Source: Amborella trichopoda (taxonomy: Eukaryota > Streptophyta > Magnoliopsida > Amborellales > Amborellaceae). From it: a stretch of DNA of 64,000 bases. The translations under genes and the position numbers were made by a program. Below are positions 37,448 through 50,939 of this stretch, piece by piece; the stretch's first letter is position 1, and the number at the start of each line of letters is the position of its first letter. A model generated the notes under the pieces. That model did not search any database and was not told the origin of the DNA. It saw only the letters and a program-made list of their open reading frames with translations. The DNA lies in the NCBI RefSeq assembly GCF_000471905.2, contig NW_006497023.1:2160011-2224010 (forward strand). The letters run 5' to 3'.

Positions 37448-38123
37448 NNNNNNNNNNNNNNNNNNNNNNNNNNNNNNNNNNNNNNNNNNNNNNNNNNNNN
37501 NNNNNNNNNNNNNNNNNNNNNNNNNNNNNNNNNNNNNNNNNNNNNNNNNNNNNNNNNNNNNNNNNNNNNNNNNNNNNNNNNNNNNNNNNNNNNNNNNNNN
37601 NNNNNNNNNNNNNNNNNNNNNNNNNNNNNNNNNNNNNNNNNNNNNNNNNNNNNNNNNNNNNNNNNNNNNNNNNNNNNNNNNNNNNNNNNNNNNNNNNNNN
37701 NNNNNNNNNNNNNNNNNNNNNNNNNNNNNNNNNNNNNNNNNNNNNNNNNNNNNNNNNNNNNNNNNNNNNNNNNNNNNNNNNNNNNNNNNNNNNNNNNNNN
37801 NNNNNNNNNNNNNNNNNNNNNNNNNNNNNNNNNNNNNNNNNNNNNNNNNNNNNNNNNNNNNNNNNNNNNNNNNNNNNNNNNNNNNNNNNNNNNNNNNNNN
37901 NNNNNNNNNNNNNNNNNNNNNNNNNNNNNNNNNNNNNNNNNNNNNNNNNNNNNNNNNNNNNNNNNNNNNNNNNNNNNNNNNNNNNNNNNNNNNNNNNNNN
38001 NNNNNNNNNNNNNNNNNNNNNNNNNNNNNNNNNNNNNNNNNNNNNNNNNNNNNNNNNNNNNNNNNNNNNNNNNNNNNNNNNNNNNNNNNNNNNNNNNNNN
38101 NNNNNNNNNNNNNNNNNNNNNNN
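37448..38123. other. Assembly gap, 676 N
   Basis: Run of N within forward satellite. An exact 60-bp sequence flanks it on both sides, so the true gap may be zero or negative (overlapping contig ends), or it may contain one or more recent higher-order units. Open frames of 239 and 339 codons crossing it have no biological meaning. Confidence 0.98.
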
Positions 38124-38125
38124 TG

Positions 38126-38185
38126 GGGTCTTGCAGTATGGACCTAGATTGAGCAGTTTTGGGTCATGCACTATGAACTGAGGCT
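38126..38185 (+). repeat. 60-bp duplicate at right edge of gap 2
   Basis: Identical to 37,388-37,447. The two bases between the gap and this copy (38,124-38,125) match the left context at one of two positions, so the identity is confined to the 60 bp that end at the first N on the left side. Confidence 0.85.
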
Positions 38186-41100
38186 GAGCAGTATAAGGCC
38201 ATGCGGTGTGGACAGAGGCCGAGCGATTCATGGCTATGTTGTGTGGACCGAGAGGCTTAGCAGTTTACGGACATGCATTATGGATCGAGTATAAATCGAG
38301 CCAGAGAAGCTTAGGATCATGCAGTATGGACCGAGGCTGAGCAGTTTAGGGTCTTGCAGTAAGGACCTAGGCTGAGTAGTTTAGGGTCATGAAGTAAGAA
38401 CCGAGGCTGAGCAGATTAAGGTCTTGCAGTATGGATCGAGTTTGAGAAGTTAAGGGTCATGCTGTATGGACTGTGTCTAGGAGGTTTACGGTCATGCAGT
38501 ATGTATCGAGGCTGAGCCAATTAGGATCATGCAGGATGGATGGAGACAGAGTAGTTTAGGGTCATACGGTATGGACCGAGGCAAAACAATTTAGGGTCAT
38601 GCAGTGTGGACTAAGGTTGCGGAGTTAGAGGTCATGTAGTGTGATTTGAGGCTGAGCAATTTAGGCTCATTCATTATGGACCGAGGCTAAGCAGTTTTGT
38701 GTCCTGCAGTATGAACCGAGGATGAGCAGCTTTGGGTCATGCAGTGTGGATCGAGGCTGAGCATTTAGGCTCATGTAGTACGGACCGAGGCTGAGCATTT
38801 TAGGCCCATGCAGTATTGACCAATGCTGCGCCGTTTATGGTCAAGTTGAATGGACCGCGACTGAGCAATTTTGGGTCAGGTAGTATGGACCGAGTCTGAG
38901 GCGGAGTAGTTCATGGTCAAGTAGAGCTGATTGAAGCTGAGCAGTTTAGGGTCACACAATATGGATAGTGGCTGTGCAATTTAGGGTCATGCAGTATAAA
39001 TTGAGGTTGAGTAGTTTAGGGTCATGTAGTGTGGACCGAGGCTGAGAAGTTTAGGGTCTTTAAATATTGACCTAGGATGAGCAGTTTAGGGTCATGCAGT
39101 ATGCACCGAGGCTGAGCAATTTAGGGTCTCGCATTATGGAGCGAGCTTAAGTAGTTTAGGTTCACGCAGTATGGACCAATGCTGAGTAGTTTAGGGTCAT
39201 TCAGTATGGACCAAGGCTAAGTAGTATTAGGTCATGCAGTATGGACAGAGCCTGAGCAGGTTAAGGTTTGGCAGTATGTAATGAGGATGAGCAATTTATG
39301 GTCATGCGGTATGGACTGAGGTAGAACAATTTAGGGCCATGAAGTATAGACCGAGGCTGAGCAATTTATGGTCATACGGTATAGACTAAGGTTGAGAAGT
39401 TTCAGGTCATGTAATTTGGCGTCAGTTTACACAGTTAATGGTGATGCATAATGGATGAAGGCTGAGCTCTTTAGGGTCATTTAGTTTGGACTGAGGCTGA
39501 GTAGTTTAGGGTCATGCTGTCTAGACCGAGGCTGTGTAGTTTTGGGTCATGCTGTATGGACCAAGGCTGAGATGTTTAGGGTCATGCAGTATGGACCAAG
39601 GCTGAGAAGTTTAAGGTCAGGCAGTATGGACCATGGTTGAGCAGTTTCTGGTCATGCAGTGTGAAGCGAGGCTTAGCAGTTTAAGGTCATGCATTATGGA
39701 CCGAGGCTGTGAAGTTTAGGGTCATGCAATATGGACCGAGGCTGAGTAGTTTAGGGTCATGCAGTAAGGATAGAGGCTGAGCAGTTTAGGGTCATGTAGT
39801 ACATAGCAAGGCTGAGCAGTTTAGGATCATGCAATAAGTACCTACGCTGAGCAGCTTAGCGTCTTGATGTAAGGACCGAGGCTGCGCAGATTATGGTCTT
39901 GTTGTCTGAACTGAGGCTGAGCAGTTAAGGGTCATACAACATGAACCGAGGCTGAACAATTTAGGGTCATGCAATATGGACCAAGCCTGAGGAGTTTAGG
40001 ATCATGCAGTATGCAACGAGACTGAAAAGTTTAGGGTCATGCAATATGGACTGAGGCAGAGCAGTTTAGGGTTGTGCAGTACAGATGGAGATGGAGTAGT
40101 TTCGAGCCACACGGTATGCACTGAGACTGTGTCGTTTAGGGCCATGCAGTGTGGATTGAGCTTGCGCAGTTGAGGGTCATGGAGTGTGGACTGATGTTGC
40201 ACAGTTTAGGGTCATTTGGTATGGACCGAGGATCAGAAGATTAGGGTCAGGTAGTGTAAACCGAGGATGAGCAGGTTTTGGGCATGTAGTGTGGACCGAG
40301 GCTGAGACGTTTAAGCTCATGCAGCATGGATCGAGGCCTTAGCAGTTTAGGGTCATGGAGTATAAATCGAGGCTGAGAAGCGTACGGTCACGCAGTAGTT
40401 ACCGAGGCTGAGCAGTTTTGCATCTTACAATAAGAACCTAAGCTGAGCAGTTTAGGGTCATGATGTACGGACTGAGGCTAAGCAGATTAAGGTCTTGTAG
40501 TATGGACCGAGGCTAAGTAGTTAGGGGTCATGCAGTATGGACTGAGGCAGAACAATTTTGGGTCGTGCACTATGGACCGAGGTAGAGCAATTTAGGGTCC
40601 TATGGTATGGACCGAGGTTGAGCAGATTACGGTCATGCAGTGCAGACTGAGGTTGCGCAGTTTAGAGTTATGAGCGTGGACTGAGGCTGCACAATTTAGG
40701 GTCATTCAGTATGGACCGAGGATGAGCAGTTTAAAGTCATGCAGTGCGAACTAAGGTTGCACACTTTAGGCTCATTCAGTATGGACCGAGGCTAAGCAAG
40801 TTAAGGTCATGTTGTGTGAACCGAGGATGTGCAGTTTTGGGTCATGCAGTGTAGACCGAGGCTGAGCAACTTAGGCTCACGCATTATTGATCCAGGCTGA
40901 GCAGTTTAGGGTCATGCAGTATGGATCGAGGCTCAGTAGTTTAGGGTCATGCTGTATGGACCAAGCCTAAGCAGTTTAGGGTCATGCAGTATGGATTGAG
41001 GCTAAGCAGTTTAGCGTTATGCAGCTTGGACCGAGCCAGACCAGTTGAGGTTCATCCAGTATGTTTCAAGGATGGGCAGTTTAGGGTGATGCAGTATAGA

Positions 41101-42612
41101 TTGAGGTAGAGCAGTTTAGGGTCGTGCAGTATAGACTTCGGCAGTGCAATTTTGGGTCGTCCAGTATGGATCGAGGAAGAGCAGGTTAGGGTCATATGGT
41201 ATGTATCGAGGCTGAGCAGTTTAGGGTTATGAAGTATGGACCGAGGCAGAGCAGTATAAGGTCATGCAATGCGAACTGAGGCTGAGCAGTATAAGGTCAT
41301 GCAGTATTGATCGAGGCTGAGCAATATAGGGTTATGCAATATGGACCGAGGCTGAGCACATTAGTGTCATGCAGAATGGACCGATGCAGAGTAGTTTAAG
41401 GTCCTATTGTATGGACCGAGGCTAAGCAATGTAAGGTCATGCAGTATGGACCGAGGTTGAGATGTTTAGGGTTATGCAGTATAGACCGAGGCTGAGCAGT
41501 TTATGGTCATGCAGGATGGACCGAACCTGAGCATTTTAGTGTCATGCAAAATGGATCGAGGCTGAGAAGTTTAGGGTCAGGCTGTGTGGATCGAGGCTTA
41601 GAAGTTTAGGGTCTTGTAATATGGACCTAGGCTGAGCAGTTTTGGGTCATGCAGTATGGATCGAGGCTGAGCAGTTTAGTGTCTCGCATTATGGTGCGAG
41701 CTAAAGTAGTTTAGGGTCATTCAGTACGGACCGAGGCTGATTAGTATAGGCTCATGCAGTAGGGACCGAGTCTGAGGAGTTTACGGTTATGCAGTATGTA
41801 TCGATGCTGAGGAGTTTAGAGTCCTGCAGTATGAACTGAGGTAGAGCAGTTAAGGGTCATGCGTTATAGACCGAGGTTGAGCAGTTTAGGGTCATTTGGT
41901 ACGGATCAAGACTGAGTAGTTCAAGGTAATGCAATGTGGCATGATGTTGCGTTGTTAATGGTGATGCAGTAAGGATCGAGGTTGACAAGTTTAGGGCCAT
42001 TCAGTTTGGAGCAAGGAAAAGCAGTTTATGATCTTGTTATGTTGTCCGAGGCTGTGCAAATTTGGGTCAGGCAGTGTGGACAGAGACTAAGATGTTTAGG
42101 GTCATGCAGTATGGATCGAGGTTGAGCAGTTTACAATCATGCAGTTTAGACTGAGGTCCAGGAGTTGGTGGTCATGCAGTGTGGACCAAGGCTTAACAGT
42201 TTAGGGTCATGCCGTATGGACCGAGGGTGAGCAGTTTGGGGTCATGCAATGCTTACCGAGGCTGTGTAGTTAATGGTCCTGCAGTATTGGGATCGAGGAT
42301 GAGCAGTTAAGGGTCATGCAGAATGAACCGAGGCTGAGCAGTTTCAGGCCATGCCGTACGGACCGAGCCTGAGCAGCTTAGGGTCATGTAGTATATACCG
42401 AAACTGAGCAGTTTATGGTCATGCTCTGTGGACTGTGGCAGAGCAATTCAGGGTCATGCAGTATGGACCGAGGTAGAGCTGTTTAAGGTCGTGCAGTATG
42501 AACTGAGGTCGTACAGTTTAGGGTCATGCAGTGTGCACTGAGGTAGCACAGTTTAGGGTCATTGAGTATTGACTGAGGTTGAGCAGTTTAGGGTCATCCA
42601 GTGTGAACCGAG

Positions 42613-43013
42613 GATGAAGAGTTTTTGGTCCTGTAGTGTGGAGCGAAGCTGAGCAGTTTAGGCTCATGCAGTATGGACCGAGGCTGAGAAGTTTAGGGTC
42701 ATGAAGTATTGACCGAGACTGAGCAGAAAAGGGCCTCGCAGTAGGGACGGAGGCTGAGCAGTTAAGGGCCATGCTCCATGAATCGAGGCTAGGAAGTTTA
42801 GGGCCATGCAGTATGGAGCGAGCCTGAGTAGTCTAGGGTCATGCAGTATGTATCGAGGCTGAGCTGTTTAAGGTCATGCAGCATGGACTGTGGCAAAGCA
42901 GTATAGGGTGGTGCAGTATGGACCGAGGCAGAGCCGTTTAGGGTCAAGCAGTTTGGACTGAGGTTGTGCAGTTTAGGGTCATTCATTATTGAGGTCATGT
43001 AGTGTGCACCGAA
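42613..43013 (+). repeat. ~1.44 kb higher-order unit, collapsed copy (401 bp)
   Basis: Begins with the GATGAAGAGTTTTTGG landmark. After about 112 bp it jumps to the AAAAGGGCCTCGCAGTAGGG landmark, which in the full copy at 44,365 lies about 1,110 bp downstream. It then rejoins the normal order up to the next GATGAAG-type landmark at 43,014. About 1.04 kb, near 30 monomers, is missing, as expected from unequal exchange within the array. Confidence 0.75.
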
Positions 43014-44364
43014 AATGAAGAGTTTTGGGTCGTGCAGTATGGACCGAGGCTGAGCAGTTTAGGCTCATGCAATATGGACCAAGGCTGAGCATTTTAGGCT
43101 CATGCAATATGCACTGCGGCTGAGCAGTTTAGGATCAAGCCGTATGGATAGGGTCTGAGCAATTTAGGGTCATGTTGTATGGATCGAGGCTGAGCAGTTT
43201 AGGGTCATGTAGTGTGGACCGAGGTTGAGCAGTTTAGGGACATGCAATAAGGACCTAGTTTGAGCAGTTTAGGGTCATTAAGTATGGACTGAGGCTGAAT
43301 AAATTACGAACTTGCAGTATGAACCGAGGCTGAGTAGTTAAGGGTCATGCAGCAGGAACCGAAGCAGAACAGTTTGGGGTCATGCTGTATTGTATGCGGC
43401 AGCACAGTTTAGGGTCGTGCAGTACGGGCCGAGGCAGAGCACTTAAGGGTTATACAATGTGGATCAAGGCTTGCAGTGGGAACTGAGGTTGTGCATTATT
43501 GGGTCATGCAACGCGGACTGAGGTTGCGCAGTTTTGGGTGATTCAGTATGGACAAAGGCTAAGTACTTTAAGGCCATGTAGAGTGAACCGAGGATGAGTA
43601 ATTTTTGGTCATGTAGTGTGGACCAAGGCTGAGCAGTTTAGGGTCAAGTTGTGTGGACCGAGGCCGAGCAATTTAGGGTCATGCAGTATAGACCGGACTT
43701 GAGTAGTTTAGGGTCATGCAGTAAGAACAGAGGCTGAGCACTTTAACGCCATGCAGTATGGACCGAGGCTGTGCGGTTTAAGGTCATGCAATATGGATCG
43801 TGGCTCAGCAAATTAAGGTCAGACAGTACGGAATGAGGCTGAGCAGTACAAAGCCATGTAGTGTGGACCGAGGCTAAGCAGCTTAGGATCAGACATTGTG
43901 GACCGAGGATGAGCCGTTTAGGGTCATGTAGTATAGACCAAGTCTGAGCAGTTTAGGGTCATGCAGTATGGACCGAGGCTGAGCAGTTTACTGTCATGAA
44001 GTATGTATCGAGGCTGAGCAAATAAGGGCCTTGCAGTAGGGACAGCGGCTGAGCAGTTAAGGGTCATGTACCACGCACCGAGGCTGAGCAGTTTAGGGTC
44101 ATGCAGTATGGAGCGAGCCTGAGAAGTTTAGGGTCGTGCAGTATGTACCGAGGCTAAGAAATTTTGAAGTTCATGCAGTATGGACTACGACAGAGCGATT
44201 TAGGGTCATGCAGTATGGACCGAGGCAAAGAAGTTTAGATTCGTGCAGTATGGACTGAGGTTGCGCAGTTTAGGGTCATGCAGTGTGGAGCGAGCTTGCG
44301 CTATTTAGGGTAATTCAGTATTGACCGAAGCTGAGGAGTTCAGGGTTATGCAATGTGAAGTGAG
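43014..44364 (+). repeat. ~1.44 kb higher-order unit, copy 1
   Basis: 1,351 bp between successive GATGAAG-type landmarks. Internal landmarks are in the same order as in the next two copies: a GGATGAGTAATTTTTGG monomer at 43,593, GGGCCTTGCAGTAGGG near 44,026, and a TTTTGAAGTTCATG monomer with a short insertion at 44,162. Confidence 0.82.
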
Positions 44365-45808
44365 GATGAAGAGTTTTGGGTCATGCAGTGTGGACCAAGG
44401 CTGAGCAGTTTAGGTTCATGCAGTATGGACCGAGGCTGAGCATTTTAGGATCATGCAGTATGGATCGAGGCCGTGCAGTTTAAGGTCATGCTGTATGGAC
44501 CGAGCCTAAGCAATTTAGGGTCATGCAGTATGGATTGAGGCTGAGTAGTTTAGGGGTCATGTAGTGTGGACCAGGGCTGGACAGTTTAGGGTCGTATAAG
44601 AAGGACCTAGGCTGAGCAGTTTAGGGTCATTAAGTATGTACTGGGGCCGAGCAGATTAATGTGTTGCAGTATGTACCGAGGCTGAGAAGTTAAGGGTCAT
44701 GCAGCATGAACAGAGGCTTAACAGTTTAGGGTCACGCAGTGTGGACCGAGCCTGAGCAGGTTAGGGTTGTGCAGTATGTACTGAGGCCGAGCAGTTTAGG
44801 GTGATGCTGTATGGACTACGGCAGATCAGTTTAGGGCCGTGCCATATACGGTATGGATCAAGGCTCAGACGTTTTGGGTCATGCAGTGTGGATTGAGGTT
44901 ACACAGTTTAGGGTTATGTAGTGCAGACTGAGGTAGCGCAGTTTAGGGTTATTCAGAATGGACTAAGGCAAAGTAGTTTAGGGCCTTGTTGTGTGAGCTA
45001 AGGATGAGATATTTTTGGTCATGCATTATGGATCGAGGCTGAGCAGTTTAAGGTCAAGTTGTATGGACCGAGGCCGAGCAGTTTAGGGTCATGCAGTATA
45101 GACCGAGCATGAGCAGTTTAGGGTCATGTAGTATGAACCGAGGTTGAGCACTTTTGGGCCATGCAGTATGGACCGAGGCTGAGCAGTTTAGGGTCTTGAA
45201 GTATGGACCAAGGCTGAGTAGTTTAAGGTCATGCAATATGGATCGAGGCTCAACAAATTAGGGTCAGGCAGTACGGAATGAGGTTGAGAAGTTCAAGGCC
45301 ATGTAGTGTGGATCGAGGCTAAGCAATTTAGGATCATGCATTGTGGACCGACGTTGAGAAGTCTAGGGTCATGTAGTATAGACCGAGGCTGAGCAGTTTT
45401 GGGTCATGCAGTATGCATCAAGGCTGAGCAGTTAGGGTCTTGAAGTATGAATCGAGGCTGAGCAGATGAGGGCATTGTGGTAAGAACCGAGGCTGAGCAG
45501 TTAAGGGTCATGCACCATGATCCGAGGTTGAGCAGTTTAGGGTGATGCTATATGGAGCGAGCCTGAGCAGTTTAAAGTCATGCAGTTTGTACTAAGCCTA
45601 AGCAGTTTTGAAGGTCATGCAGTATGGACTGTGGCAGAGCAATTTCGAGTCATGCATTATGGATCGAGGCAGAGAAGTTTAAGGTCGTGCAGTATGGACT
45701 GAGGGTGTGCAGTTTAGGGTCATGCAGTGTGGACCGAGGTTGCACTTTTTACGGTCATTCAGTATTGATCGAGGCTGAGCAGTTTTGGGTCATGCAATGT
45801 GAACTAAG
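44365..45808 (+). repeat. ~1.44 kb higher-order unit, copy 2
   Basis: 1,444 bp. Landmarks: GATGAAG at 44,365, GGATGAGATATTTTTGG at 45,003, GGGCATTGTGGTAAG near 45,475, TTTTGAAGGTCATG at 45,606. Offsets to copy 1 are 1,410 and 1,444 at the second and fourth landmarks. The length is close to 41 monomers. Confidence 0.85.
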
Positions 45809-47242
45809 GATGAAGAGTTTTTGGTCATGCAGTGTGGACTGAGGCTAAGCAGTTTAGGCTCATGCAGCATGGATGGAGGCTGAGCATTTTAGGCTCATGC
45901 AGTATTGACCAAGACGGCGCAGTTTAGGGTCATGCTGTATGAACCGAGCTTGAGAAGTTTAGGGTCGTGCGGTATGGATCGAGGCTGAGCAGTTTAGGGT
46001 CATGTAGTGTGGACCGAGCCTAAGCAGTGTAGGGTAGGCTGAGCAGTTTAGGGTCATTAAGTAAGGACTGAGGCTGAGCAGATTACGGTCTTCCTAAATG
46101 TACCGAGGCTGAGAAGTTAAGGGTCATGCAGCATGAACCGAGGCTGAATCGTTTAGGGTCATGCAGTGTGGACGGAGCCCGAGCAGTTAGGGGTGGTGCA
46201 GTATGTACCGAGGCTGAGCAGTTTAGGGTCATGCTGTATGGACTGAGGCAGAGCATTTTGGGGTCGTGCAGTATAAACCGAGGCAGAGCACTTTAGGGTC
46301 ATACGGTATGGATCCAAGCTGAGCAGTTTCGGGTCATGCAGTGTGGACTGAGGTTGCAATGTTTTGGGTCATGCAGTGCGTACTGAGGTTGCACTGTTTA
46401 GGGTCATTCGATATGGACTAAGGCTAAGTAGTTTAGGGCCTTGCAGTGTGAACCGAGGATGAGCAATTTTTGGTCATGCACTGTGGAGTTTAGGGTCAAG
46501 TTGTATGGACCGAGGCCGAGCAGTTTAGGTTCATGCAGTATAGACCGAGCTTGAGCAGTTTAGGGTCATGCAGTATGGAACAAGGCTGAGCACTTTAGGG
46601 CCATGCAGTATGGGAGCAGTTTAGGGTCTTGAAGTATGGACCTAGGCTGAGTAGTTTAAGGTCATGCAGTATGGATTGAGGCTCAACAAATTTGGGTTAG
46701 GCAGTACGGAATGAGGCTGAGCAGTTCAAGGCCATGTAGTGTGGACTGAGGCTAAGCAGTTTAGGATCATGCATTATGGACCGAGGATGAGAAGTTTTGG
46801 GTCATGTAGTATAGACCTACGATGAGCAGTTTAGGGTAATTCAGTATGGACAAGGGCTGAGCAGTTTACAATCATGAAGTATTGACCGAGGCTGAGCAGA
46901 TAAGGGCCTTGCAGTAGGGATCGAGGATGAGCAGTTAAGGGTCATGCACCATGAACTGAGGCTGAGCAGTTTAGGGTCCTGCAGTATGGATAGAGCCTGA
47001 GAAGTTTAGGGTCATGCAGTAAGTATCGAGGCGGAGCAGTTTTGAACTTCATGCAGTATGGATTTTCGCAGAGCAGTTTAGGGTCGTGCAGTATCGACCA
47101 AAGCAAAGAAGTTTACGGTAGTGCAGTATGGACTGAGGTTGCACAGTTTAGAGTCATGCAGTGTGGACTGAGGTAGCGTTGTTTAGAGTTATTCAATTTT
47201 GACCGAGGCTGAGCAGTTTTGGGTCATGTAGTGTGAACCGAG
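45809..47242 (+). repeat. ~1.44 kb higher-order unit, copy 3
   Basis: 1,434 bp. Landmarks: GATGAAG at 45,809, GGATGAGCAATTTTTGG at 46,458, GGGCCTTGCAGTAGGG near 46,898, TTTTGAACTTCATG at 47,040. A monomer near 46,475-46,500 is shortened compared with copy 2. Confidence 0.85.
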
Positions 47243-48130
47243 GTTGAAGAGTTTTGGGTCATGCAGTGTGGACCGTGGTTGAGCAGTTTATGCTCATGCA
47301 GTATGGACCGAGGCTGAGCATTTTAGGCTCATGCAGTAGCAGTTGAGGGTCATGCTGGATGGACTGAGCCTGGGCAGTTTAGGGTCACATAGTATGGATC
47401 AAGGCTGAGCAGTTTAGGGCCATATAGTGTGGACCGAGGCTGAGCAGTTTAGGGTCATGCCATAAGGACCAAGGCTGAGCTGGTTAGGGTCATTAAGTAT
47501 GGACTGAGGCTGAGCGGATTACGGTCTTACAATATGTACCGAGGCTGAGAAGTTAAGGGTCATGCAGCATGAACCGAGGCTGAACAGTTTAGGGTCACGC
47601 AGTGTGGACCGAGCTTGAGTAGTTTTGGGTCGTACAGTATGTACCGAGGCTGAGCAGTTTAGGGTCATGCTGTATGGATTGAGGCAGAGCAGTTTAGGGT
47701 CGTGCAGTATGGACCGAGGCAGAGCACTTTAGGGTCGTATGATATGGATCAAGGCTGAGCAGTTTGGGGTCATGCAGAGTTGATTGAGGTTGCATAGATT
47801 AGGGTCATACAGTGCGGACTGAGGTTGCACAGTTTAGGGTCATTTAGTATGGACTATGGCTACGTTGTTTTGGGCCTTGCTGTGTGATCCGAGGATGAGC
47901 AATTTTTTGACATGCAGTGTGGATCGTGGCTGAGTAGTTTAGGATCAAGCTGTATGGACCGAGGCCTAGCGGTATAGGGTCATGGTGTATAGACCGAGCT
48001 TGAGCAATTTTGGGTCTTGTAGTATGGACCGAGACTTAGCACTTTAGGGCCATGGAGTATGGACCGAGGTTGAGTAGTTTATGATCATGCAGTTTGGACC
48101 GAGCTTAAGCGGTCTAGGGTCTTGCAGTTT
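47243..48130 (+). repeat. ~1.44 kb higher-order unit, partial copy 4
   Basis: Starts at GTTGAAGAG (47,243) and includes GGATGAGCAATTTTTTG at 47,894, 1,436 bp after its counterpart in copy 3. It stays colinear to about 48,130 and then passes into a different landmark series (GAGGGTGAGCAG at 48,448) shared with 51.1-52.1 kb. Confidence 0.75.
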
Positions 48131-50127
48131 GGACCGAGGATGGGCAATATACGGTTATGAAGTATGGACCGAGGCAAAGCTGTTAAGGGTCATGCTGTAT
48201 GGACCGAGGTAGAGGAGTTTAGAGCCATGCAATTTGGATCGATGCTGAGCAGTATAAGAGTATGGACCGAGGCTGAATAGTTTAGGGTCTCGCAGTATGG
48301 ACCGAAGTTGAGCAGTTTAGGATCATGTCGTGTGCACCGAGACTGAGATGTTTAGGGTCATGCAGTATGGACCGAGGCAGACCAATTTGTGGTCATGTAG
48401 TGTGGACCAAAGCATAGCAGTTTAAGGACATGCATTATGGACCGAGGGTGAGCAGATATGGTCATGCAGTATGGACTGAGGTTGTGCAATTCAAGGTCAT
48501 TAAAGATAGATCGAAGCTGCAAAGCTTAGGATCAGGTACTTTGAACCGAGGCTACGTAATTTAGGGTCATGCAGTAAGGACCAAGGTCGAGCAGTTTAGG
48601 GTCATGTAGTATGTACCGAGGCTGAGTAGTTTAAGGTCTTGCAATAAGAAGCAAGGCATAGTAGTTTAGGGTCATGAAGTACAGACCGAGGCTAAGCAGA
48701 TTAGGGACTTGCAGCATGGACCGAGGCTCAGCAGTTAAGCGTCGTGCAACATGAAACGAGGTTGAGCAGTTTAGGGCCAAACAGTATGGACTGAGCCTGA
48801 GCAGTTTAGGGTCAGACAATATGTACCGAGAGTGAGAGGTTTAGATTCATGCAGTACGGACTGAGGCAGAGCAGCTTAGGGTCATGCGGTATCGACCGAG
48901 GCTGAGTAGTTTTGTGTCATGCTGTGTGGCATGAGGTTGCATAGTTATTGGTGATGCAGTATGGACCGAGGCAGAGCAGTTTAGGGTCATTCAGTATGGA
49001 CCAAGGCTGAACGATTTAGGGTCTTGCTGTTTAGATGGAGGCCAAGCAGTTTAGTGTCATGCAGTGTGTACCGAGGCTGAGATGTTGAGGGTCATGCTGT
49101 ATGGACTGAGCAGTTTGTGGTCTTGCAGTGTGGATCAAGGCTTAGCATTTTAGGGTCTTGCATTATGGACCGAAGGTGAGCAGTTTAGGGTCATGCAGTA
49201 TGGACTGAGGCTGTGCAGTTTAGGGTGATGCGGTATGGACCGAGGCTGCACAGTTTACGGTCATGCAGTGTAAACCGAGGCTGAATAGTTTAGAGTTATG
49301 CAGTAAGGACCGACACTAAGCAGTTTAGGGTCATGGAGTATGTACCGAGGCTGAGCAGTTTAGGGTCTTACAGTACGGACCAAGGCTGAGTAGTCCATGG
49401 CCATGTAGGGTGGATTGACTCGTAGGAGTTTAGGTCCACGTATCATGTACCATGGGTGAGCAGTTTTGGGTCGTGAAGTATAGAGCAAAGCTGAGTAATT
49501 TAGGGTCATGCAGTATGGACCGAGGTCGAGCGATTCCTGGCTATGTCGTGTGGACCGAGGCTTAGCAGTTTAAGGTCATGCATTATGGACCTACGCTGAG
49601 CAGTAGATTGTTATTGAGTATAAATTGAGGCTGAGAAGCTTAGGGTGATGCAGTATGGAGCAAGGCCGAGCAGTTTAAGGTCTTGCAGTAAGGACCTAGG
49701 CTGAGCAGATTAGGGACTTACAGTATGGACCGAGGTTGAGAAGTTAAGGGTTATGCAGCATGAACCGAGGCTGAGCAGTTGAGGGTCATTCAGTATGGCC
49801 CGGGCCTAAGCAGTTTAGGGTCATGCAATATGTACTCATGCAGTATGGACTGACATAGAGCAGTTTAGGGACGTACAGTGTGGACCGAGCCAGAGTAGTT
49901 TAAGGTCATACGGTATGGCCTAAGGCTGAGCATTTTAGGGTCATGCAGTGAGGACTAAGGTTTCGCAGTTAAGGGTCACGTTGTGTGGACCGAGGCTGTG
50001 CCGTTTAAGCCCATGCAGTATGGATACAGGCTGAGCATTTTAGGCTTATACAGTATGGACCGATGCTAAGCAGTTTAAGGTTAAGTTGTGTGGACCGAGG
50101 CTGAGCAGTTTAGGGTCAGGCAGTCTG

Positions 50128-50880
50128 GATCGAGGCTGAGGCTGTGTAGTTTACGGTCAGGTAGAGTTGATCGAGGCTGAGCAGTTTAGGGTCACGCATT
50201 GTGGATCGAGGCTGAGCAGCTTAGGGGCATGCAGTATAAATCGAGGCTGAGTAGTTAGGGCCATGCAGTGCGGACCGAGGCGAAGAAGTTTAGGCTCTTG
50301 TAATTTGGACCTAGGCTGAGCAGTTTAGGGTCATGCAGTATGGACGAGGCTGAGCAGTTTAGGGTCTCGAAATAAGGAGCTAGCCAAAGTAGTTTAGGAT
50401 CATGCAGTATGGACGGACACTGAGCAGTTTATGGTCATTTAGTATGGACCAAGGCCGAGTAGTGTAGGGTCATACAGTCTGGACCGAGCCCGCACAGTTT
50501 AAGGTTAGGCAATATGTACCGAGACTGAGCAGTTTAGGGTCGTCCAGTATGGATTGAGGTAGAGCAATTTAGGGCCATGTAGTATTGACCAAGGAAGAGC
50601 AGTTTAGGGCCATACGGTATAGACCGAGGCAGAGAAGATTCGGGTCATGCAGTGTGGCATGAGGTTGCACCGTGAATGGTGATGCAGCATGGATTGAGAC
50701 TGAGCAGTTTAGGGTCATTCAGTTTGGACCGACGTTGAGCAGTTTATGGTCTTGCTGTCTAGACCGAGGCTGAGCAGTTTAGGGTCATGCAGTGTCGATC
50801 GAGCAAGAGAAGTATAGGGTCAAGCAGTATGGACCAAGGCTAAGCAGTATATGATCATGCAGTGTGGACCGAGGCAGAGT
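50128..50880 (+). repeat. Relative of the 1,335-bp higher-order unit
   Basis: Shares the doubled GAGGCT hexamer, the shortened TAGAGTTGATC monomer (50,162 against 53,235) and the GTTTATGGTCTTGCTGTCTAG monomer (50,741 against 53,746) with the 1,335-bp pair. The offset changes from 3,073 to 3,005 because two odd monomers (TGTGGCATGAGGTTGC and GAATGGTGATGC, near 50,660) are absent from the 53-kb and 54.5-kb copies. Other relatives are at 38,922 and 57,064. Confidence 0.75.
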
Positions 50881-50939
50881 AGTTTAGGGCCATGCAATAT
50901 GGACCGAGGTTGAGCAATATAGGGTCATGCGGTATGGAC

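Noticed and set aside
37212-38231. Open frames of 339 (minus) and 239 (plus) codons
   Set aside because: They span the second N gap. The flanking codons are periodic satellite translation.
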